Of a DNA stretch of 40,539 bases, positions 17,716 through 26,241 are shown one piece after another (position 1 is the stretch's first letter; each line of letters starts with the position of its first letter). The translations under genes were made by a program, and so were the position numbers. The notes beneath the pieces are model-generated. The model saw only the letters and a list, made by a program, of their open reading frames with translations. It made no database searches and was not told where the DNA came from. This stretch comes from Oscillatoria sp. HE19RPO. GTDB lineage: Bacteria; Cyanobacteriota; Cyanobacteriia; Cyanobacteriales; Laspinemataceae. Where the stretch lies: NCBI RefSeq assembly GCF_024220515.1, contig NZ_JAMXOT010000073.1, positions 1 to 40,539 on the forward strand, read 5' to 3'.

Positions 17716-18618
17716 ATGAAACCGTTAAAAAATCGGACCATTCTAGGGGTAGGACTGGGCCTCTGGGCGATCGCCTCCACGGGATTCCACCCCCCCGCCA
17801 CCACCGCGCAATCCTCCTTACAACTGGCGCAGGCAACCGGCACCCTCTGTCGGCAAGTCACGGAACAACAGGGACTGGCAATCCGTTCTCAACCGAACCC
17901 CAACTCGGAGGCGATCGGAGGGGTCGGTTTTAATGAAACCCTAACTCTCTCTGCCGGTGCTCGCCAAATTCCCGGTCCCGATGGACGAGTTTGGTTTGAA
18001 ATCACAGCACCTGTCCGGGGATACGTCTCCAACGGCGAACCCGGAAGTTCCGGCAATTTTGTCCCCTGTACCGGCACCGCCCTCACCCCTGGCCCCTCTC
18101 CCAACCTCGGCACCTCCCTCTGCCGTCGGATTGACCCCAATTTGGCCCCCCAAGGCATCAGCATTCATGCCGATGCCAACCGATTTGCCACCAATCGCGG
18201 TGGATTAGCACCCGGAGCTCAAGTTTTACTCGCACCGAATGCTCAACTTCTGCCGGATCAAAATCGTGAACCCCGGACTTGGATTGAAATTTCATCCCCA
18301 ATCGTCGGATATATCCCCACGGAAAGCTTGGTCTACTGCAATGGATCCGTTTCTGCGAATCCCTTCAATCCAACTCCCGTAACCGCCAATCTCTGCCGTG
18401 AAGTAGAAGGTCGAGAGGCACCGAATGGATTGGTCATTCGCGCTGAACCCACCCGTTCTGCTGCCTCTTTAGGTGTGGTCCCCCCGAGAGCTCGGGTGAG
18501 TCTCATCCCCAATTATCAAATCCTCCGCGATCGCAACTCAGAAGCAAGAGAGTGGGTACAAATTACGAACCCGGTATCGGGGTTTGTGTCTACAGATAGT
18601 TTAATTATGTGTAAATAG
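17716..18618 (+). CDS. Secreted protein with three bacterial SH3-like domains
   Basis: A 300-aa exported protein. A signal peptide (ILGVGLGLWAIASTG, ending near TAQSSLQLAQA) precedes three SH3b-like modules at about 44-118, 136-212 and 225-299. Each module opens with LCR(Q/R/E)(V/I) and closes with a second cysteine (VPC, VYC, IMC), so each may be closed by a disulphide; the inner phrases (GL.IRS.P, W.EI..PV.GY(V/I)) repeat. SH3b domains usually bind cell-wall peptides. The ATG at 17716 is preferred over the GTG just before it because AGGA lies 5 nt upstream. The paralogue at 19051 follows. The stop codon abuts a purine-rich repeat array. Confidence 0.85.
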   Translation: MKPLKNRTILGVGLGLWAIASTGFHPPATTAQSSLQLAQATGTLCRQVTEQQGLAIRSQPNPNSEAIGGVGFNETLTLSAGARQIPGPDGRVWFEITAPVRGYVSNGEPGSSGNFVPCTGTALTPGPSPNLGTSLCRRIDPNLAPQGISIHADANRFATNRGGLAPGAQVLLAPNAQLLPDQNREPRTWIEISSPIVGYIPTESLVYCNGSVSANPFNPTPVTANLCREVEGREAPNGLVIRAEPTRSAASLGVVPPRARVSLIPNYQILRDRNSEAREWVQITNPVSGFVSTDSLIMCK

Positions 18619-18662
18619 GGGAGATGGGGAGGATGGGGGAGATGGGGGAGATGGGGGAGATG
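18619..18662 (+). repeat. GGGGAGATG purine-rich microsatellite
   Basis: An array of 8-9 bp units of the GGGGAGATG type that starts at the base after the TAG of the SH3 gene, as at 8649. It leads into the partial hairpin element. Confidence 0.85.
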
Positions 18663-18686
18663 GGAATCTGAGTCGGTTCTTCCCCT

Positions 18687-18825
18687 GTTTGTAGTAACGA
18701 CTTCAGTCGTTACCTCGTGACTTGGCTGAAGCCAAGTCACGAGGATGAGGGTGAGAAACGGCAGATCGGGGAAATGGAAACTGAAGTCGTTTATTCCCCC
18801 GTTTGTAGTAACGACTTCAGTCGTT
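18687..18825. mobile_element. Partial or rearranged copy of the MITE-like hairpin element
   Basis: Two direct copies of the 25-bp terminal repeat (18687-18711 and 18801-18825) flank one inner hairpin, CTCGTGACTTGGC / GCCAAGTCACGAG (18714-18743, 13-bp stem, loop TGAA). A broken inverted end, CTGAAGTCGTT, is at 18781-18791. The conserved central core and second hairpin of the full element are missing. The remaining ~200 bp before the next gene shows nothing I recognise beyond presumed promoter sequence. Confidence 0.7.
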
Positions 18826-19050
18826 TCCGGCTTTCCATCACCCCGCAAAAAAATTACCCAACTACAACTAAAAGAGTAAATGAATTGAGCTAAAAACCCT
18901 CCATCCAATGGATTAAACTATTTACCCTGTCATCCTGGCCAATTCCCGATATAAATCCCGGTAAAATCCTGAAAACTTTCCCATTAAAATCAAGAATTTC
19001 TACTAAAATTAAAACCTGAAACTGTTGGAATTGGAGACAAAACTCAACCC

Positions 19051-19713
19051 ATGAAATTGTTAAATCTGTGGACAATCCCGATCGCCCTCCTGAGTGTCCT
19101 AACCAACACCCTTCCCCAGGCGATCGCCACTCCCCTGGCACAGGCAGAACCCCCTGATCTATGCCGTCGCGTCACGGAACGTCGGGGTTTAGCGGTCCAC
19201 CGCACCCCAGACCCCAGTCAAACCCAAATTGGCGGCGTAGACCCTAACGCCACCGTGACGTTAGCGCCTGATGCCGAACCCATTGTCGGTTCCGATGGTC
19301 GCATCTGGATTAAAATCACGGCCCCTGTTGAAGGCTATATTTCCAATGGTCCCCCGAATAGTGGGGGCAATCTCGCCTACTGTTCCGGAAGTGCCAGACC
19401 CTCTCCACCACCCCCTGCAACCCCACCGACTTCTACCACCCCATCCCCGGTTTCCGAGACGCCTGAGATTCCCAATGGTCAGTTTTGCCGCCAAGTGAAT
19501 GGATTGGTAACCCCCCAGGGTCTGGCGATTCGTTCTGCTGTTTCCGGTCCTTCTCAGTATCTCGGAGGAGTTCCCGCTAATGGACGAGTTCAATTGGTTG
19601 AAGATTACGAATATATTCCCGATCCAGGGGGAATCCAACGCTCGTGGGTGGAGATAGAAGCTCCAATTAAAGGGTTCGTTTCCGTGAATAGTTTGATTCG
19701 CTGTTTTAACTGA
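19051..19713 (+). CDS. Secreted protein with two bacterial SH3-like domains
   Basis: A 220-aa paralogue of the preceding SH3 protein. The signal peptide (IPIALLSVLTNTLPQAIA, cleaved near AQA) is followed by two SH3b-like modules at about 47-115 and 146-219, joined by a proline/threonine linker (SPPPPATPPTSTTPSP). Module 1 (LCRRVTERRGLAVHRTPDP...GSDGRIWIKITAPVEGY) aligns with module 1 of the neighbour (LCRQVTEQQGLAIRSQPNP...GPDGRVWFEITAPVRGY). The cysteine at each module end is kept. Tandem duplication with loss of one module is the simplest reading. A periplasmic or wall-binding role is inferred from the family. Confidence 0.85.
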   Translation: MKLLNLWTIPIALLSVLTNTLPQAIATPLAQAEPPDLCRRVTERRGLAVHRTPDPSQTQIGGVDPNATVTLAPDAEPIVGSDGRIWIKITAPVEGYISNGPPNSGGNLAYCSGSARPSPPPPATPPTSTTPSPVSETPEIPNGQFCRQVNGLVTPQGLAIRSAVSGPSQYLGGVPANGRVQLVEDYEYIPDPGGIQRSWVEIEAPIKGFVSVNSLIRCFN

Positions 19714-19803
19714 TAATTTCGCCAAATTTAAATCTATTATAGTTAATCAGGGTGCATGATTTTACGGGATTGAGTTAAGGGCAAAACATCAAAGAAACAT
19801 CAG

Positions 19804-20826
19804 CTATTGCGGGAAAACTGAGACTAGATTCTGGTCGGGATTAATCTCTATTTTGGCTAGACCAAATTGTTCGATGACTCCGGCATTGGTGGTTAAATGT
19901 AAAGAAATGGCTTGGGCATGATAGTGGGTGGGAGAAGTGGCTAAGGCGGCGGGTAATAATAATTGGTCCGCGAGATAGACATCAACAGCGGCACTGCTGT
20001 GATGGAATTGCAACAAGGCATCACAGGCGCGATCGGCGACTTGATCCGAGGGTAATCCCTGTTTTCCCAGGGCACTAAATCCAGCGATGCTATTGCTATA
20101 GTGCGCGGTTAGAAAGAGGCCCGCACCGGGAGCGATTCCTTTTTCTCGGGCGGTTTTGACCTGAACTTTCATTTGGGCCTCGCGCAAGCGATTTTCGGCA
20201 CGGTTGGCCATGCGTTGGGGGATGTGAGAGGGGAGTTCAGTGACGGCAGCTAATCCTCGGACCTGTTGGAGTTTACCGCGTTCCTGGAGATTGAGTCCGC
20301 AGAGGGGCTGGCCCCCAGTGACCCGCAGTTCAATTTCGCCCCCACCTCGGGGATACCAGCCCCACTTGACTAAGGTAACTTCGGCGCAGACTCCCATGCG
20401 GGCGATCGCCGGTAAATAAACCTCCTGAATGTAGGGAAAAGTGGGACTAAAGGCTACATGGGTCCCCCCGCAGAGGGTAATCCGGGATTCTCCTGGGGTT
20501 AAGGCTAACGGCAGCAAAATCGTCTGTAGGACTAAACTCACGGACCCGGCGGTGGTCACATCAAACCGATAGTGACCCGGTTGAGGGGGGGATTGGGGAA
20601 CGAATTCTAAAAATTGGGAACCGAGGGAGTCCCCGTAAACTTTGGCATTGCAGAGGGTCGCTGCGGCGCGGACCCCGGTGAGGTGTTGGGCGGCTAAACC
20701 AGGTTTGGGGCGTCCAGCGCGAATGCGATCGAGGGTAAGCGGAGTCCCCGTGAGGGTGGCGAGACTCAGGGAAGTCCGGAGGACCTGACCCCCACCTTCT
20801 CCAAACGAGCCGTCAATATGAATCAT
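19804..20826 (-). CDS. rtcA: RNA 3'-terminal phosphate cyclase
   Basis: A 340-aa RtcA-family enzyme that converts RNA 3'-phosphate ends to 2',3'-cyclic phosphates through an adenylylated histidine. The N-terminal signature DGSFGEGGGQVLRTSLSLA, the RPKPGL block and the glycine-rich HVAFSPTFPY region are intact. The catalytic histidine is probably H310 in SLHLTTNAG, which aligns with the conserved LL(T/L)TN block of E. coli RtcA. The ATG at 20826 has GGAG 7 nt upstream. No rtcB ligase lies nearby, unlike the enterobacterial operon. It is divergent from the Tab2 gene with about 70 bp between starts. Confidence 0.93.
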   Translation of the reverse strand: MIHIDGSFGEGGGQVLRTSLSLATLTGTPLTLDRIRAGRPKPGLAAQHLTGVRAAATLCNAKVYGDSLGSQFLEFVPQSPPQPGHYRFDVTTAGSVSLVLQTILLPLALTPGESRITLCGGTHVAFSPTFPYIQEVYLPAIARMGVCAEVTLVKWGWYPRGGGEIELRVTGGQPLCGLNLQERGKLQQVRGLAAVTELPSHIPQRMANRAENRLREAQMKVQVKTAREKGIAPGAGLFLTAHYSNSIAGFSALGKQGLPSDQVADRACDALLQFHHSSAAVDVYLADQLLLPAALATSPTHYHAQAISLHLTTNAGVIEQFGLAKIEINPDQNLVSVFPQ

Positions 20827-20895
20827 AGATCAACTCCAGTTAATGATACGATCGCTCATAGAGATAGTAGGCTGGGAAAACGGCGCAAAATATCG

Positions 20896-21774
20896 ATGAG
20901 CAAAACGTGGGAACTAGATTTTTACTCCAAACCGATTCTCGATGAGAATGGCAAAAAGCGCTGGGAAGTGCTCATCTGTGAGACTCCGACTGATACCTGC
21001 TCCACAGAAGAGTTGTTGCGCTTTTCAAAATATTGTTCCAATAGCGAAGTCAATTCGATGTGGTTAGGAAATGCCATCAATGAAGCGATCGCCACTGCGG
21101 GCAAACCGCCGACACAGATTCGCTTTTTCCGTCGCCAGATGAACAATATGATCACCAAAGCCTGCAAGGATTTGGGAATTACCTCCAAACCCTCCCGGCG
21201 GACTGTCGCGCTATACCGTTGGTTGCAGGAACGGATGGACACGGTTTATCCCCTAGAAGAGGGGTTCCAAGGGGCCGGGTTAACCCCTTCGGTGCAATTT
21301 GAAACGCCGAAACCGGAACGCCTTCCCGATGCGCTACAGGGCGATCGCTGGGCATTCGTTACCTTGGAAGCGAGTAGCTTTGCAGAAATGAACGAATGGG
21401 ATATTGGCTTTGGAGAAGCCTTCCCCATTTTAGGTGAAAAAAGTTTAGTGCCTCAGCTCACCCCTGAAACTATCATTCCGGGGATGATTGTCTTCTCAAA
21501 CCGGGCGAAAGCCCTAGCGGGATGGATGTCAGGACTAGAGTTAGGGTTTTTGAAACCCGAACTGGAAGAACCCGGACAGGTGGTTTTAGAAACAGGGTTT
21601 AATGAGCGGTGGATTCTGGCGAATTTAACCGATAAAACCACTCGCGCCGAAGCGGCTGGATTTGCTGAAACCAAGGATAAAGCCCAAGGGGTGCATTTTT
21701 TAGCCATTCAAACGGATCCCAATTCTGAATCTTTTGCAGGATTTTGGCTATTACAGGAACTCAACTTAGCGTAA
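20896..21774 (+). CDS. Tab2/Atab2 family RNA-binding protein
   Basis: A 292-aa member of the Tab2/Atab2 family (DUF1092), found only in oxygenic phototrophs. In Chlamydomonas, Tab2 is needed for psaB mRNA translation; in Arabidopsis, ATAB2 supports both photosystems. The family opening MSKTWELDFYSKPILDENGK is clear, as are ICETP, GKPPTQIRFFRRQM and the C-terminal W-x-LANL block. I start it at the ATG at 20896, because the 26 upstream in-frame residues overlap the rtcA start and are not conserved in type. It is an independent gene, and the second photosystem-expression factor in this window after the HCF173-like protein. Confidence 0.9.
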   Translation: MSKTWELDFYSKPILDENGKKRWEVLICETPTDTCSTEELLRFSKYCSNSEVNSMWLGNAINEAIATAGKPPTQIRFFRRQMNNMITKACKDLGITSKPSRRTVALYRWLQERMDTVYPLEEGFQGAGLTPSVQFETPKPERLPDALQGDRWAFVTLEASSFAEMNEWDIGFGEAFPILGEKSLVPQLTPETIIPGMIVFSNRAKALAGWMSGLELGFLKPELEEPGQVVLETGFNERWILANLTDKTTRAEAAGFAETKDKAQGVHFLAIQTDPNSESFAGFWLLQELNLA

Positions 21775-21874
21775 AGTTGTGAAGTGTGAAGTCTTGTCGC
21801 GTCCGCAACATCGGGTTGCGCTCTACAAGTGTGAACCGTTGGGGAAAGATATTTCTGATTTGACTCTAGCTGTT

Positions 21875-21905
21875 TCACCCTTCACCCTTCATCCTTCATC
21901 CTTGA
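21875..21905 (+). repeat. Heptamer STRR (TTCACCC / TTCATCC)
   Basis: Two TTCACCC units followed by two TTCATCC units run up to the start of the pmbA-like gene. Upstream, at 21780-21840, short GTGAAGTGTGAAG repeats and a GCAACATCGGGTTGC hairpin fill the rest of the gap. Confidence 0.75.
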
Positions 21906-21911
21906 ATTCTC

Positions 21912-23225
21912 ATGGGGTCTGAACATTTGCAAACAGAGGAACTGCCAGAACAGCTCTTAGATCTGGCAAAGCAAGCGGGGGCCGAGGCGGCAGAGGTGTT
22001 TCAGTCGCGATCGCACTCTCGCCCTGTTTATTTTGAGGCAAATCGTCTCAAACAACTCGAAAGTGCTCAATCTGAAGGCACGGCGCTGCGACTCTGGAAG
22101 AATGGGCGTCCGGGTTTAGCGGTCGCTTATGGGCCGGTAGACCCGAAATCCTTGGTGGACAAGGCGATCGCCTTGAGTACCTTGGCACAGCCGGAAACCA
22201 TTGAAATGACAGACAACCGTTCCGCATCCTATCCCGATTTAGGGGAAATGGTGCCGGTGGAACAGTTGCTCGACTGGGGAAAAGAGGCGATCGCCTTGAT
22301 TCGCGATGCCTACCCGGAAATTCTCTGCAATGGAGAATGGGATTGCGACAGCGAAACGACCCGCCTGCTGAACTCCAATGGTCTCGATTGTAGCTATAAA
22401 GACACCACTTTAAGTTGCTATCTTTCCGCCGACTGGATTCGCTCAGAAGATTTCCTGAGTGTATCCGACGGCCAAACCCAACGGGGACGCCTAGAACCCA
22501 GGGGAGTCGCAGGGCAAATTTTGCAGCGCTTAGGCTGGAGTCAGGACAATGCTCCGGCAATTAGTGGCCGAGTGCCCATTTTATTTACCGCTAAAGCGGC
22601 GGATATGCTGTGGGGAACGGTCCAGGAAGCCATCAATGGTAAGCGAGTCTGGGAGCAATCCTCTCCCTGGAGCGATCGCCTCGGTGCAGCGATCGTCTCT
22701 GAGTCTCTAACCATTTCCCAAGAACCGGATGCGGGGCCTTATAGTTGTCCTTTTGATGATGAAGGCACGCCCACCCAACGGATTATTTTTATTCAAAATG
22801 GGGTGCTCCAGCAGTTCTACAGCGATCGCACCACCGGAGGATTACTGGGAATCGGCACCACCGGCAACGGATTTCGCCCCGGTTTAGGCAGTTATCCCAC
22901 GCCGGGTCTATTTAACTGGCTGATCCAACCGGGTTCTAAATCTTTAGCTGAACTAATTGCCGGATTAGATGAGGCGATCGTCGTGGATCAAATGCTCGGG
23001 GGTGCGACGGGAATTTCTGGGGATTTTTCCATTAATGTAGACCTCGGTTTCCGGGTCAAAAACGGCCAGGTCATTGGGCGCGTTAAAGATACGATGGTGG
23101 CTGGAAATGTCTATACCGCTCTTAAACAAGTCATCGATATCGGGGGGGATGCGGAATGGAATGGCGCTTGCTATACTCCTTCTCTGATTTTAGAGGGCCT
23201 CTCGGTTACGGGAAAAACCTATTAG
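21912..23225 (+). CDS. pmbA: TldD/PmbA family protein, PmbA (TldE) type
   Basis: A 437-aa member of the TldD/TldE (PmbA) family. In E. coli the TldD-TldE heterodimer is a metalloprotease that matures microcin B17 and degrades unfolded peptides; TldD carries the HExxxH zinc site and TldE does not. This protein has no HExxxH and ends with the TldE-type blocks GGATGISGDFSINVDLGF and VIGRVKDTMVAGNVYTAL, so I assign it as the TldE/PmbA partner. N-terminal AEAAEVFQSRS fits the family opening. The tldD partner is not in this window. Heptamer repeats lie on both sides. The ATG at 21912 gives normal length. Confidence 0.9.
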   Translation: MGSEHLQTEELPEQLLDLAKQAGAEAAEVFQSRSHSRPVYFEANRLKQLESAQSEGTALRLWKNGRPGLAVAYGPVDPKSLVDKAIALSTLAQPETIEMTDNRSASYPDLGEMVPVEQLLDWGKEAIALIRDAYPEILCNGEWDCDSETTRLLNSNGLDCSYKDTTLSCYLSADWIRSEDFLSVSDGQTQRGRLEPRGVAGQILQRLGWSQDNAPAISGRVPILFTAKAADMLWGTVQEAINGKRVWEQSSPWSDRLGAAIVSESLTISQEPDAGPYSCPFDDEGTPTQRIIFIQNGVLQQFYSDRTTGGLLGIGTTGNGFRPGLGSYPTPGLFNWLIQPGSKSLAELIAGLDEAIVVDQMLGGATGISGDFSINVDLGFRVKNGQVIGRVKDTMVAGNVYTALKQVIDIGGDAEWNGACYTPSLILEGLSVTGKTY

Positions 23226-23450
23226 ATTTGATTGTTCTTTGTCATTGGTCATTTGTCCTTGATCCTTTGTCCTTTGTTGTTTGTCAATGGTCATTTGTTG
23301 TTTGTCATTTGTCATTAAACGAAAGAACCAATGACAAAGGACAATTGTCAATTGTCAATTATCAATTATCAATTATCAATTATCAATTCCTGCCTCCCAA
23401 TGACCCATGACAAAGGACAGAAGACAAATGACCAATGACGCAAATTCCCT
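23226..23450. repeat. STRR cluster (CAATGAC/AAAGGAC and TTATCAA heptamers)
   Basis: Almost the whole gap between pmbA and the ClC gene is degenerate heptamers: TTTGTCATTGGTCA-type units on the left, their inverted form (CCAATGACAAAGGAC) from about 23323, then (TTATCAA)n at 23355-23387, then more CAATGAC units. The inverted arrangement could form a long imperfect hairpin. There is no coding sequence. Confidence 0.85.
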
Positions 23451-23477
23451 GACTTAAAACTCAGAGCAAACGAGATT

Positions 23478-26180
23478 ATGTGGCTCCAGTCTCTTTCCTC
23501 GCATAGTTGGGTAGTGGCAAGGCTTAGAGCGTTTTTCCTGAGACCGAAACAGCTTGCTATGTTTGAAGCCTGTTTAATTGGTTTGGTCTCAGGACTGGCG
23601 GCGGTTTTCCTGAAACAAGGGGTGGGATGGTTAGGTGGATGGCGGATCTATGCGTCGTTTAATCTGCCTTCTTGGATTGGATTGCCGATGATTGGACTGA
23701 TGGGAGGGGCGATTGCCGGATTTCTCGTCGAACGCTTTGCCACGGAAGCATCCGGAAGTGGCATTCCCCAGGTGAAGGCGGCCCTGGCTGGATTTCCGTT
23801 ATCCCTCGATTTACGAGTCGCCTTCATTAAATTAATCACTACCGTGATCACAGTGGGATCCGGGTTGACCTTGGGGCGGCAGGGTCCAACGGTACAAATC
23901 GGCGCGGCGATCGCGGCTGAAATTGGCCGCTGGTTTCCCACCTCCCCAGATTACCGACGACAACTGATCGCGGCGGGTGCCGCCGCCGGTTTAGCTGCTG
24001 GATTTAATGCCCCCCTCGCGGGCGTTCTGTTTGCGGTTGAAGAACTCCTCCATGATATTTCCGCCTTCTCCCTAGGTCCAGCTATCCTCGCCTCCTTTAT
24101 TGGGGCCGTTGTCTCCCGCATCCTGGGGGGAAAAAGTCTGGATTTGAATTTAAGTGCAGGGGGCTTTCAATCCCAATTCACGGCCCCAGAAATCCCGTTC
24201 TACCTGATTTTAGGAATTCTCTCCGGTTTGCTGGGGACCCTCTTCACCCAAGGCATTCTCGCGAGTCTGAAATTCAACCGGAAGGTGCTGCAAATACCCC
24301 TGCCTTGGCGCATGGGACTGGCGGGATTGATTTGCGGCGTGGCGATCGCCCTGTTGCCCCCGTTATTTCGCAATAATAGCGGCTTGCGGGAGTTCCTGAT
24401 CACCGGAACTCCCACCGCTGGCGCTTCGGCGATCGCCTTCCTGACTCACTTTTGCCTGACCATCATTGCCGCTGGATCCGGCGCACCGGGAGGTTTATTC
24501 GCCCCTTCTCTGATTCTCGGGTCCGCCTTGGGATATCTAGTGGGCATTTGGGAATTTTCCATCCTCGATACCGGATTACCCACCACTTACGCCCTAGCAG
24601 GCATGGGGGCTTTTTTTTGTGCGGTCTCCAAAGCCCCCATTACCGCTGTTGTGATGATTTTTGAGATTACCACGGACTTTAATTTAGTCCTCCCCCTGAT
24701 GATTGTTTCCGTGGTGTCTTACCTCGTCGCGGAAATGGCTGAAAGCGGTTCCCTCTATGATAAGTTACTCAAACTTAAGGGCATTGACCTCCAAGAAGAC
24801 GCCACCCCGAATGCGATTCTAAGTGAGATTCGCGCGGCAGATGTCATGCAGCGCCGAGTGGAAACTTTAACCCCCGAAACCTCCATTGAGGAAGTCGTCC
24901 AGGCATTTTCCCGCTCTCATCATCGCGGATTTCCGGTCCTAGATGAGGGAAAATTAGTGGGCATGGTGGCCCAATCGGATTTGGCTAAAATCTCTAAGCT
25001 GAATTTACCCCCAGATACCATCCTGGAAAAGATTATGACTCCCCAGGCGGTGAAAGTTTCGCCTCGGGATACCCTGATGGAAGTGCTGTTTCAACTCAAC
25101 CGCTACAATCTGAGTCGCGTGCCCGTCACGGAAGGCCGAAAGCTGGTGGGGATTATTACGCGCACGGATATCATTCGCGCCGAAAGCGATCGCCTCACGG
25201 GAAAACAGGGATTTGGACCGCACCCAGAAGCCTCCTATCTGGTCTATCAGACGCGATCGCCCGCCACAGGTCAAGGTCGCTTACTCGTCCCCCTGGCTAA
25301 TCCGGAAACGGCCCCAGCATTGCTGCGCTTGGCCGTGGCGATCGCTCATCAGCGCAACTATGAACTGGAATGCCTACAAATCATTGTCATCTCCCGTCAC
25401 CAATCCCCCGATGAAACCCCGGTCAAAACCATTCCCTCTCGTCGGTTATTGCGTCTTGCCGAACGCATGGGTCGGGATTGGAATGTGCCCGTGCATACTC
25501 AAGTTCGGGTAGCCCATGATCTGGCCCAGGCTATGCTGGAAACCATTGATGAGCGACATATCGACCTGGTGTTAATGGGATGGAAAGGCAATACCGGCAC
25601 TCCCGGGCGGATTTTTGGGAATGTGGCGGATACCATGATTCGTCAAGCCCCTTGTGATGCGATTTTGGTGAAAATGGGCAAAACCTCCTTCCCCCCCTGG
25701 CGACGCAGGCGGGAAACCCAGCGTCACCGGAAGATTTCGGTCTCTCAGACCGGACTGGAGCGCCCCCTACCCCGTCCTCAGTCGTTTCAACGATGGCTGG
25801 TTCCCATTCGGGGTGGGCCGAGTGGTTTAGCTACGGTGAAATTACTGCCCGGATTGGTGTCGATGACTTCTAATCCTGAAATTCGCCTCTGTCAAGTGTT
25901 TGGGCCCGGAACTTATGGTGCCGATCAGGGGGTATTTGACCAGGCTCTGGCTTTTCTGGAACGGAAAGTCTCCTGTCCAGTGGTTTCAACGTCCCTCTGC
26001 GCTAACTCCGTTGAGGATGCGTTGATTGATTTGGCTCAAAAAGACCAATGTGATGTGATTGTCCTGGGTGCGAGTCGCGAAGGTTTACTGCACTCGGTGG
26101 TCAAGGGGAATATCCCCGAGGCGATCGCCCGTAATTGTGATTGTACGGTAATGCTGGTTCGCACCGGAACCGCTAGTTGA
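23478..26180 (+). CDS. ClC-type anion transporter/channel with CBS pair and two USP domains
   Basis: A 900-aa fusion. The ClC membrane domain covers about 30-430, with GSGIP (93-97) and GGLFAP (339-344) anion-site motifs. The usual GREGP motif is GRQGP (133-137): Q135 (codon CAG at 23880) replaces the external gating glutamate, and F401 replaces the conserved pore tyrosine; E188/E189 match the inner proton glutamate region. Two CBS domains (about 455-505 and 515-570) follow, then two universal-stress domains (about 600-733 and 772-897). The first USP has an ATP-type G-x2-G-x9-G-N motif (701-715); the second has arginine at the second glycine. In E. coli ClC, E148Q abolishes proton coupling, so a passive anion conductance is plausible here (inference). 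The stop codon lies inside a repeat array. Confidence 0.92.
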   Translation: MWLQSLSSHSWVVARLRAFFLRPKQLAMFEACLIGLVSGLAAVFLKQGVGWLGGWRIYASFNLPSWIGLPMIGLMGGAIAGFLVERFATEASGSGIPQVKAALAGFPLSLDLRVAFIKLITTVITVGSGLTLGRQGPTVQIGAAIAAEIGRWFPTSPDYRRQLIAAGAAAGLAAGFNAPLAGVLFAVEELLHDISAFSLGPAILASFIGAVVSRILGGKSLDLNLSAGGFQSQFTAPEIPFYLILGILSGLLGTLFTQGILASLKFNRKVLQIPLPWRMGLAGLICGVAIALLPPLFRNNSGLREFLITGTPTAGASAIAFLTHFCLTIIAAGSGAPGGLFAPSLILGSALGYLVGIWEFSILDTGLPTTYALAGMGAFFCAVSKAPITAVVMIFEITTDFNLVLPLMIVSVVSYLVAEMAESGSLYDKLLKLKGIDLQEDATPNAILSEIRAADVMQRRVETLTPETSIEEVVQAFSRSHHRGFPVLDEGKLVGMVAQSDLAKISKLNLPPDTILEKIMTPQAVKVSPRDTLMEVLFQLNRYNLSRVPVTEGRKLVGIITRTDIIRAESDRLTGKQGFGPHPEASYLVYQTRSPATGQGRLLVPLANPETAPALLRLAVAIAHQRNYELECLQIIVISRHQSPDETPVKTIPSRRLLRLAERMGRDWNVPVHTQVRVAHDLAQAMLETIDERHIDLVLMGWKGNTGTPGRIFGNVADTMIRQAPCDAILVKMGKTSFPPWRRRRETQRHRKISVSQTGLERPLPRPQSFQRWLVPIRGGPSGLATVKLLPGLVSMTSNPEIRLCQVFGPGTYGADQGVFDQALAFLERKVSCPVVSTSLCANSVEDALIDLAQKDQCDVIVLGASREGLLHSVVKGNIPEAIARNCDCTVMLVRTGTAS

Positions 26181-26239
26181 TAATTGATAATTGATAATTG
26201 ATAGTTGATAATTATCAATTATCAATTATCAATTATCAA
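26177..26239. repeat. 63-bp inverted STRR (TTGATAA)n / (TTATCAA)n
   Basis: Four TTGATAA-type heptamers on the left are mirrored by four TTATCAA heptamers on the right, giving a long, nearly perfect hairpin. It includes the TGA stop codon of the ClC gene and ends two bases before the stop codon of the convergent CobO-like gene, so it fills the entire gap. It could end both transcripts. Confidence 0.85.
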
Positions 26240-26241
26240 AT

